From NCBI RefSeq assembly GCF_900109685.1, contig NZ_FOBB01000007.1:1-64000 (forward strand): 64,000 nucleotides of DNA, written 5' to 3'. The notes beneath the pieces were generated by a model, which was given only the letters and a program-made list of their open reading frames with translations, was not told the origin of the DNA and ran no database searches. Origin of the DNA: Chitinophaga rupis (GTDB lineage Bacteria; Bacteroidota; Bacteroidia; Chitinophagales; Chitinophagaceae). This document shows positions 1-6,595 of the stretch, piece after piece (positions within the stretch are counted from its first letter, which is position 1; every line of letters begins with the position of its first letter). Made by a program: the position numbers and the translations under genes.

Positions 1-38
1 ATCGCAGCCGAGTAGTACTAATTGCCCGTAAGCTTTAA
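1..38 (+). rRNA. 23S rRNA, 3' end (partial)
   Basis: The first bases match the typical 3' terminal region of bacterial 23S rRNA (AGTAGTACTAATTGCCCGTA) and are followed by a spacer and a 5S gene in the usual order. Only the last few tens of bases are inside the window; the exact 3' end is an estimate. Confidence 0.75.
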
Positions 39-92
39 TTTTATTTTAATATATCTCTGTACAACTTCCCAATATGTAAATTATTAGGCGAA

Positions 93-184
93 GGCTGAAA
101 GCGTAAAGCAGAAAGCCTGAGCACCATAATAGCTAAGGATAGCTGTTATAGGCACTAAGCCAGCAGGCTTTATGCTTTTAGCTT
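93..184 (+). other. 23S-5S spacer with long imperfect hairpin
   Basis: Within the 23S-5S spacer, the segment 93-119 is largely complementary to 164-184: GCTGAAAGCGTAAAG against CTTTATGCTTTTAGC with wobble pairs, then CCTG against CAGG, with a seven-base bulge. It may be a folding or RNase processing element of the precursor rRNA. The function is inferred only from the pairing and the location. Confidence 0.45.
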
Positions 185-208
185 TATCCTTTAAGCTTTA
201 CAAGATCT

Positions 209-319
<111 letters not shown>

Positions 320-326
320 TTTATTA

Positions 327-359
327 AAAAGGCTCTGATCATATGATCGGAGCCTTTTT
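327..359 (+). terminator. Terminator of the rRNA operon
   Basis: Ten-base stem GGCTCTGATC (331-340) with GATCGGAGCC (345-354), one wobble pair, four-base loop, followed by a T run. Preceding A bases mean it could also act on the convergent gene at 380. Confidence 0.9.
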
Positions 360-379
360 GTTTTTATACCTTTTAGTAG

Positions 380-1201
380 CTATTTCTTGTGGAAATCATC
401 ATACCAGTGCGCAATATTAATCGATGCGCCTAACCCCAGCGACACCGGCTGAAAGTACTTGTTTACAACGGATCCGTCATCCCTGTTCTCATACCCGTTA
501 TCAGACAAAGGAACAGAAAAAGACAGCTGCATCTGGAACTTCACATACTTATAACCCGCACGGAAGGTAAAGGCCGGCTCCATAAAAAAACGGGTTTTCT
601 GGCTGATCTGCCCAAAGCCATCCCGCCGCTCAGCGTCATTCTCAAACACTTTATTGCCCAGGGACATATCGTAAAAGTTCACTACAGAAAAACGGCTGCT
701 AAAGGCGGTTTCAATGGCAGGATGCACAAAACCAATACTAGGTTGTACAAAGAATTTGCTGAAATGGGAGCGTAACAGGTAATCATTCACATTACCGGTA
801 TTACCATCGTCATGATACGCTGCATCCAGCGTTTTAAAGCTACCGGAACCCAAACCGGTATAAACATCAAACACCATCCGCTTTTTCGAACCAAAAGGCG
901 AGAAAAATCCTACACCGCCTTCAAACAAGCCCCCTTTTGCGTATTTATCAACAAACACATCATCATTATCATCATTATTGCCAAAGGGACGAAATACATA
1001 TTGCCCGTTAGCCATAACAGCAATATGATCGGTAACGGCAAAAGCAGCCTGGTAATTGGTGGGAGACAGGCTCCCTTTAAATTCAAATTGCTCTTTTAAT
1101 AAAGGAGCATTCACTGTATTGGGAACATAGATGTTCTTATTGCAGGCGCCCAGGAAAATAACAGTGCCCAGCAGGCAGGGAGTAATAAAGGTTTTCAGCA
1201 T
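380..1201 (-). CDS. Putative outer-membrane lipoprotein of unknown function
   Basis: A 273-residue protein with a lipoprotein signal: hydrophobic segment at residues 5-18, then LGAC with the lipidated Cys at 20. The mature part alternates hydrophobic and polar residues (short beta strands such as VTDHIAVMANGQYVF), with aromatic residues late in the chain, which suggests a small beta-barrel or barrel-like fold attached to the outer membrane. I do not recognise a specific family. It stands alone, convergent with the rRNA operon and about 35 bases downstream of the LacI-type regulator on the same strand, so the two may share a transcript. The lipobox is clear; the barrel fold is an inference. 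Confidence 0.75.
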   Translation of the reverse strand: MLKTFITPCLLGTVIFLGACNKNIYVPNTVNAPLLKEQFEFKGSLSPTNYQAAFAVTDHIAVMANGQYVFRPFGNNDDNDDVFVDKYAKGGLFEGGVGFFSPFGSKKRMVFDVYTGLGSGSFKTLDAAYHDDGNTGNVNDYLLRSHFSKFFVQPSIGFVHPAIETAFSSRFSVVNFYDMSLGNKVFENDAERRDGFGQISQKTRFFMEPAFTFRAGYKYVKFQMQLSFSVPLSDNGYENRDDGSVVNKYFQPVSLGLGASINIAHWYDDFHKK

Positions 1202-1236
1202 TCTCTTACATTTAGTCAGTTGTAGGTATATATTTG

Positions 1237-2262
1237 TTATTCTAATAAGCTGGATTGCCGGGGGATCAGCTCTACAGGGAACACAAAGTTCTTGGTCACT
1301 TTTACATTTTCATCCTGGTTAATGAGCTGGATCACCGTTTCCACGGCTTTTTGCCCCATTTTATAACCCGATTGCTCAATCGTAGTGAGGGAAGGAGAAA
1401 TGATGCGGGAGGACAAATCATTGGAATAGCCCACCACTTTTATCTGTTCCGGTATGTTGATCTGGTGACGCCGCGCTTCCTGTATAAAAGATACTGCAGA
1501 CGTATCATTGGCCGCAAACAAACCATCCGGCAGCGGCTTGCTGGTTAGCAGCTCCTGCGCCGCAGTAGCTGCCGCATCTGTAGTAAGATTGTGAATATAC
1601 AGCAGCTGCTCATCATATGGAATATTATACTTTGCCAGTGCGGCTTTATAACCCGCCAGCCGCTGCTGGTAAAGGTTACAGGTGAGCACACCGGAAAAGT
1701 GCGCTATCCGTTTACAGCCCTGTTTTATCAGGTGCTCCGTAGCCAGGTAGCCGCCGGTAAAATCATCGCCCGTAATGCTGTAGCCCGGGAAGTCTATAGG
1801 CACACGGTCATAGAACACCAGGGGAATATTGTTCTTTATAAAAGGGCTGAAATGTTCGTAGTTGGTGGTGAACATAGACGCTACTGCCAGCAGCCCATCC
1901 ACCCGCAGGGAAAAGAACGTGTGTACCAGCTCCTTTTCCATGGCCACGGTTTCATCCGACTGACCGATCACAATACTAAAACCATATTTATGCGCTTCAT
2001 GCTGAATGCCGCTGATAGCAGTACTCTGAAAATACATGGAAGTACGCGGCACAATTAACCCGATAATATTAGACCGTTTCTTGCGCAGGCTGGAGGCGAT
2101 CCAGTTGGGCACATACCCCATTTCAGCAGCCATTTTCTGCACTTTATCGCGGGTCTCATCATTGATCAGGGGGTTATTCTGCAAGGCCCGTGACACGGTC
2201 GATGCAGACAGGCTCAGCGCCTGGGCAATATCGTAGATGGTGATCTTACTGCGTTCTTTCAT
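1237..2262 (-). CDS. LacI-family transcriptional regulator
   Basis: A 341-residue protein of standard LacI/GalR length. Residues 7-60 form the DNA-binding domain (ITIYDIAQALSLSASTVSRAL, then a hinge helix around YVPNWIASSLR); residues 63 onward form the periplasmic-binding-like sensor domain (NIIGLIVP, VDGLLAVAS, GLFAANDTSA, VVGYSND). Such proteins usually repress sugar or sugar-acid genes and are released by a sugar effector. Divergent from the RraA-like/dehydratase/transporter genes beginning at 2859, which it may control, although about 600 bases and a pseudogene lie between. A 12-bp perfect palindrome lies 37 bases upstream of its start. The effector cannot be told from the sequence. Confidence 0.93.
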   Translation of the reverse strand: MKERSKITIYDIAQALSLSASTVSRALQNNPLINDETRDKVQKMAAEMGYVPNWIASSLRKKRSNIIGLIVPRTSMYFQSTAISGIQHEAHKYGFSIVIGQSDETVAMEKELVHTFFSLRVDGLLAVASMFTTNYEHFSPFIKNNIPLVFYDRVPIDFPGYSITGDDFTGGYLATEHLIKQGCKRIAHFSGVLTCNLYQQRLAGYKAALAKYNIPYDEQLLYIHNLTTDAAATAAQELLTSKPLPDGLFAANDTSAVSFIQEARRHQINIPEQIKVVGYSNDLSSRIISPSLTTIEQSGYKMGQKAVETVIQLINQDENVKVTKNFVFPVELIPRQSSLLE

Positions 2263-2298
2263 TGGAGTTTTGTCGTTTTCTTTAGAACGGGCAGTTAT

Positions 2299-2310
2299 AC
2301 CGGTTCCGGT
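2299..2310. promoter_or_regulatory. Candidate LacI-type operator
   Basis: ACCGGTTCCGGT is a perfect 5-2-5 palindrome 37 bases upstream of the LacI-family start codon. It is flanked by two direct copies of CAGTTATA (2292-2299 and 2331-2338). Position and symmetry fit an autoregulatory operator. No second copy was noticed before the gene at 2859. Confidence 0.35.
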
Positions 2311-2534
2311 TTTGAGGTTTCAGTTATAAGATAAAAATAAGCTATATTAAGCAATTTATATTACAATTGAAATGCTTATTCATACTGCAATAACCAGTTT
2401 GTTGCAAATGGCAAAAAAGCAGGACTTGCTGCCAGCATATTATTTCAGTGGTGAAGCTTGAAAAGCTCCATAATTATTCCTAATTTTTAAGGATGATTGA
2501 AATTCCGTTATGAAACTGATACGCTCCTTTACCA

Positions 2535-2687
2535 ATGCTGTATGAGTAGCACAGCAGTTACTATCCACGGTTATGCCATTTTACCCTGGAAATTTTAGAA
2601 AAAGATACAGAAGCTGAAGATGTAATACCGGAAACCTTTGTGCAGCTAGGACGCCAATGCAGCAACTTGATCCTTTTGCTGCAGTAA
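2535..2687 (+). pseudogene. Remnant of an ECF sigma factor (region 2)
   Basis: The frame starting at 2535 reads MLYE, a TAG stop, then HSSYYPRLCHFTLEILEKD, then TEAEDVIPETFVQL before another stop. This is the core of sigma region 2 of Bacteroidota ECF sigma factors (AEDIVQETF type). The TAG replaces what is usually a Gln codon, and regions 3-4 are missing downstream, so the gene is dead. No signal peptide or FecR partner remains. The rest of the 2263-2858 gap holds no credible gene. Confidence 0.6.
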
Positions 2688-2858
2688 GCTTTATGAAGAC
2701 CCAACCAGGATATTCCCAAACAGAAACATCCACCGGCTGCGCTACGGATACCGGGATCTCTTTAACATCATACACCACCCGGAAGCGCTGTCGCAGATGA
2801 GCTAAACATCCGTATGTGGTGAGGTGTGAAATGACACGATACTAAACGTACAGCATAT

Positions 2859-3791
2859 ATGAAATTACATTTCACTTATTGGTTGTTGGCCGGCTTCCTG
2901 TTACTGGCTGATATTGCCCGCGCACAGCAGGTAACGTTAACACCGGAGCAGATAAAGACCCTCACGGCTGCCTGGACAGGAGAACGGTTTCCTGATGGGC
3001 GCCCCAAAGTGCCGGATGCCCTGCTGCAACGCCTGAAGAAAATATCCATTGAAGAAGCCTGGGGCATTTTGCGCAACAAAGGTTACCAGAACCAGTTTGA
3101 AGGCGAGTGGATGCTGCTGCGTAATGAGCAGGTAATGACCGGCCGCGTGGTAACTGCCCAGTACATGCCTATGCGCCCGGATATGGATCAGCTGATCAAA
3201 GACAAAGGCAAGGCAGAAGGCCGTATTGGCGGCACCAATTCCTGGCCCATTGACGTACTCTCTAACGGTGATGTATATGTAGCGGATAGTTATGGCAAGG
3301 TAGTGGATGGCACATTGATCGGTGATAACCTGGGTAATTCTATTTACGCCAAATCCAGGAATGGTGTGATCTTTTACGGATCGGTGCGCGATATGGAAGG
3401 GCTGGAGGAAATAGATGGTTTCACCGCCTGGGTAAAAGGTTACGATCCTTCCTATATACAGCAAATGATGCTGGCCGGCATTAATGTACCCATCCGCATT
3501 GGCCGTGCAACGGTGCTGCCGGGCGATGTGGTGCTGGCAAAAAAAGGCGGCGTAATATTCATACCTGCGCATCTGCTGGAGGAGGTAGTGCTGAACGCGG
3601 AGTTCATAGCACTGCGCGACCAATTCGGCCACCAGCGCCTGCGGGAAGGCAAGTACACACCCGGCCAGATAGATACCCAATGGACCGATGCTATCAAAAA
3701 AGATTTCCTGCAATGGCTGGACACCCAGGGCAATAAGCTGCCCATGAGCCGTCCCGAGCTGGACAAATTCATGCAGAACAGAACATGGTAG
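2859..3791 (+). CDS. RraA-like protein with signal peptide
   Basis: A 310-residue protein. Residues 1-22 form a signal peptide (hydrophobic core LLAGFLLLADIA, cleavage after ARA). Residues about 90-240 show the RraA/4-hydroxy-4-methyl-2-oxoglutarate aldolase fold: GDVYVADSYGKV, then GNSIYAKSRNGVIFYGSVRD with the conserved Arg-Asp at 177-178 that binds substrate and metal in the family. Typical members have 160-230 residues and are cytoplasmic; this one is longer and exported. It probably cleaves or transforms a 2-keto acid, but RraA-type folds also occur in non-enzymes. First gene of a three-gene cluster with an enolase-superfamily enzyme (gap 67 bases) and a BASS transporter. Confidence 0.8.
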   Translation: MKLHFTYWLLAGFLLLADIARAQQVTLTPEQIKTLTAAWTGERFPDGRPKVPDALLQRLKKISIEEAWGILRNKGYQNQFEGEWMLLRNEQVMTGRVVTAQYMPMRPDMDQLIKDKGKAEGRIGGTNSWPIDVLSNGDVYVADSYGKVVDGTLIGDNLGNSIYAKSRNGVIFYGSVRDMEGLEEIDGFTAWVKGYDPSYIQQMMLAGINVPIRIGRATVLPGDVVLAKKGGVIFIPAHLLEEVVLNAEFIALRDQFGHQRLREGKYTPGQIDTQWTDAIKKDFLQWLDTQGNKLPMSRPELDKFMQNRTW

Positions 3792-3858
3792 CAAATTACT
3801 TCCTCCATCATTTCATCTTACATCCTGCATCATACCTCTTACTTCAAAACATTATTTT

Positions 3859-5310
3859 ATGCATACTCCCTCACAAAAATTCCTTTCAAAACTTGGCGTA
3901 GCCGAACCAGCAGATCCACATGATGAAAAACCGCTGGACAACCGCCGCTCTTTCCTGAAAAGAACCCTGGGCGGTTTAGCGCTGGGTGGTTTTATGTTTT
4001 CACCGCTGGAAGATACGCTTGCCTTCAGCACTTCCAAAGTGAACCGCACCTCTGCACCATCTGATCTTAAGATCACAGATATGCGCTACGCAATTGGAAT
4101 GAACTCAACGGGGCGTTGTCCCATTATCCGTATAGACACTAATCAGGGTATTTACGGCCTGGGTGAAGTAAGAGATGGCGCAAGCTGGCGGTACGCGCTG
4201 TTCCTGAAAAGCCGCATACTGGGCATGAATCCCTGCAGCGTGGAAATGATCTTTAAACGTATTAAACAATTTGGCTTCCATGGCAGGCAGGGGGGAGGAG
4301 TGTCCGGTGTGGAAATGGCATTATGGGATCTCGCCGGTAAAGCCTATGGCGTACCCGTGTACCAGCTGTTAGGCGGTAAATACCGTGATCGCGTAAGGTT
4401 GTATGCAGATACGCCTGAAGTGGAAGACCCAACTGAATTTGCAGCCAAGCTTAAAGACCGCCTGGAAGGTAAAGGCTATACTTTTCTGAAAATGGATTTT
4501 GGGATTGAGCTGCTGAAGAATACCCCCGGCGCTTTGGTGAATGATAATTTCTGGGATGTAGGCCGGCAATGGACCAACCAGCCTATGACCTATGGCGCTA
4601 CAGAACACCCGTTCACGCAGGTGCAGATCACCCCCAAAGGACTGGATATACTGGCGCAGCGCATCAGCCAGGTGCGGGAAGCAGTAGGTTATAATATACC
4701 ACTGGCATCTGATCACTACGGACATTTTGACCAGAACAACGCTATTCGTTTAGGCAAGGCCGTAGAACCCTACCGTTTGGCCTGGCTGGAAGACCTGATC
4801 CCCTGGAAGTTCACCGAACAATGGAAACAGATCACCAATGCAATAGATACGCCCACCCTTACCGGCGAAGATATTTATTTGAAAGAAGAATTTATTAAAT
4901 TGATAGATGCGCATGCAATAGATCTTATACACCCTGATCTGGCAACAGCCGGAGGCATCCTGGAAACCAAACGTATTGGTGATTATGCGGAAGAAAAAGG
5001 TGTAGCGATGGCCATGCACTTTGCTGGCCTGCCGGTTTCCTTTATGGCCAATGTGCATTGCGCTGCAGCAACGCAGAATTTTGTAGCGCTGGAACATCAC
5101 TCGCTGGATGTACCGTATTGGAATAGTTTAGTGAAGTCAGATAAGCCGCTTATTGAAAAAGGTTTTGCTATTGTGCCTGACAAACCGGGATTAGGCATAG
5201 AGCTGAATGATGAAGAGCTGAAAAAACACCTGGCGCCTGAAGATAAAAGTTACTTTGCACCTACACCGGAATGGGACGATAACCGCTCCTGGGACCGGCT
5301 GTGGAGCTGA
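3859..5310 (+). CDS. Enolase-superfamily (mandelate racemase-type) sugar-acid dehydratase
   Basis: A 483-residue protein. Residues 29-50 carry a Tat-like leader (RRSFLKRTLGGLALGG) preceded by an unusual 28-residue extension. Residues about 70-180 are the enolase N-terminal domain; the barrel follows. Metal ligands are D285, E311 and E337 (SDHYG, WLEDL, TGEDIY). D360 and H387 sit 27 residues apart, the spacing of the Asp-His catalytic dyad of mandelate racemase. Lys211 lies in KMD where the family often has KxK. The likely reaction is dehydration or epimerisation of a sugar acid; the substrate is not predictable. It lies between the RraA-like gene and the transporter (18 bases downstream), suggesting one catabolic operon. 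Confidence 0.88.
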   Translation: MHTPSQKFLSKLGVAEPADPHDEKPLDNRRSFLKRTLGGLALGGFMFSPLEDTLAFSTSKVNRTSAPSDLKITDMRYAIGMNSTGRCPIIRIDTNQGIYGLGEVRDGASWRYALFLKSRILGMNPCSVEMIFKRIKQFGFHGRQGGGVSGVEMALWDLAGKAYGVPVYQLLGGKYRDRVRLYADTPEVEDPTEFAAKLKDRLEGKGYTFLKMDFGIELLKNTPGALVNDNFWDVGRQWTNQPMTYGATEHPFTQVQITPKGLDILAQRISQVREAVGYNIPLASDHYGHFDQNNAIRLGKAVEPYRLAWLEDLIPWKFTEQWKQITNAIDTPTLTGEDIYLKEEFIKLIDAHAIDLIHPDLATAGGILETKRIGDYAEEKGVAMAMHFAGLPVSFMANVHCAAATQNFVALEHHSLDVPYWNSLVKSDKPLIEKGFAIVPDKPGLGIELNDEELKKHLAPEDKSYFAPTPEWDDNRSWDRLWS

Positions 5311-5328
5311 TACTATAAACCATTCATT

Positions 5329-6405
5329 ATGCACAAACTATTCTGGTATATAGCCGCACTGGCTTTTATTACTTACATTATTACTACCATTCTGCACTTA
5401 CACGCGGCAGGCGGCTGGTTGCTGATGTGCGGCTTTACTATGCTGGCACTGGCTTTCAGGGGATACCCGGTATTAAAAGGATTTTCATACACGGTGATGA
5501 TCTTTGCAGCGGTAAGCATGGCTATGTATTACCCGCAGCATTTCATCCAGGTAGGTGATTTCAAATTGTCGAAGCTGATAGTGCCGCTGTTGCAGCTTAT
5601 TATGTTCGGAATGGGTACCGGTTTAAGCTGGAAGGATTTCGCACAGGTAGCTAAAATGCCCATGGGTATTGGCGTTGGCATTATCGGGCATTATACTATT
5701 ATGCCGCTGATCGGTTTTACTATTACGCAGCTGTTTCATTTTCCACCGGAAATAGCAGCAGGTATTATTTTGATCGGCAGCTGCCCCAGCGGGCTGGCAT
5801 CTAATGTAATGTCGTACCTGGCAGGCGCTAACCTGGCCTTATCTGTATCTATAACGGCAACGGTTACACTCCTAGCGCCCATTATTACACCCTTATGGAT
5901 GAAGTTACTGGCCGGGCAATATGTAGATATTGTGTTCCTGGATATGATGTGGCATATTATCCAGATCGTGATCTTACCTATTATACTGGGATTGGTCTTT
6001 AATCATTTCCTGCATGGCAAATTCAAGTGGCTGGATGAGGCTATGCCCCTGGTATCTATGATCAGCATAGGATTGATCATAGTAGTAATAACGGCTAGCG
6101 GACGTGATAGCCTGCTTACGGTAGGCCCGTTGCTGGTGATAGCAACCTTGCTGCATAATGTGTGCGGGTATTTCCTGGGATACTGGGGCGCCCGTTTGTT
6201 CCGGATGCCGGAAAAAGATTGCCGTACCGTAGCATTGGAAGTAGGCATGCAAAACGGCGGACTAGCCTCTGGGCTGGCATTAAAAATGGGCAAGCTGGCC
6301 ACAGTAGGCTTAGCGCCGGCAGTATTTGGTCCCTTAATGAATATTACCGGATCGGCCCTGGCTACGTGGTGGAAAAGCAAACCAGCGGAGGAAAAGGAGG
6401 ATTGA
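5329..6405 (+). CDS. Bile acid:sodium symporter (BASS) family transporter
   Basis: A 358-residue, very hydrophobic protein with about nine or ten membrane helices across its whole length. Family signatures include the GMGTGLSWKDF stretch, the crossover region GSCPSGLASNVMSYLAGAN and the later VALEVGMQNGGLASGLAL segment, both parts of the sodium/substrate binding core. Bacterial BASS members carry organic anions such as keto acids, pantoate or sugar acids, which fits its place 18 bases after an enolase-superfamily enzyme. It probably imports the substrate or moves the product of the two preceding enzymes. A strong terminator lies about 80 bases downstream. Substrate assignment is inference from context. 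Confidence 0.9.
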   Translation: MHKLFWYIAALAFITYIITTILHLHAAGGWLLMCGFTMLALAFRGYPVLKGFSYTVMIFAAVSMAMYYPQHFIQVGDFKLSKLIVPLLQLIMFGMGTGLSWKDFAQVAKMPMGIGVGIIGHYTIMPLIGFTITQLFHFPPEIAAGIILIGSCPSGLASNVMSYLAGANLALSVSITATVTLLAPIITPLWMKLLAGQYVDIVFLDMMWHIIQIVILPIILGLVFNHFLHGKFKWLDEAMPLVSMISIGLIIVVITASGRDSLLTVGPLLVIATLLHNVCGYFLGYWGARLFRMPEKDCRTVALEVGMQNGGLASGLALKMGKLATVGLAPAVFGPLMNITGSALATWWKSKPAEEKED

Positions 6406-6594
6406 ATTACGAATTAGTCCTGCGAAAAAGTGTACTGTATTTTAAGTTAAATGCATAATAATTTAACAACGAGTTTGACATAAAAAGAGTCCTGCATTTT
6501 TATATGCAGGACTCCTTTTTTTACAACAACTTACAAATGCACTATCTCACAACGATCTACTCAATTCGTAATTCGTAATTGACAATTCGTAATT
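6405..6594. repeat. AATTCGTAATT intergenic repeats in opposite orientations
   Basis: One copy of AATTACGAATT starts at 6405, at the transporter stop codon. Three copies of its reverse complement AATTCGTAATT lie at 6563-6573, 6570-6580 and 6584-6594, next to the convergent metalloprotease stop. The terminator lies between them. Function unknown. Confidence 0.7.
6483..6521 (+). terminator. Terminator after the BASS transporter gene
   Basis: Perfect 11-bp stem GAGTCCTGCAT (6487-6497) with ATGCAGGACTC (6504-6514), T-rich on both sides, so likely bidirectional between convergent genes. Confidence 0.88.
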
Positions 6595-6595
6595 A

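Noticed and set aside
2581-2778. 65-codon minus-strand frame in the gap after the LacI gene
   Set aside because: It lies opposite a recognisable sigma factor remnant and downstream debris; no signal or domain supports it.
2937-3794. 285-codon minus-strand frame opposite the RraA-like gene
   Set aside because: Composition rich in His, Tyr and Gln typical of an antisense shadow; the plus-strand gene has a signal peptide and family motifs.
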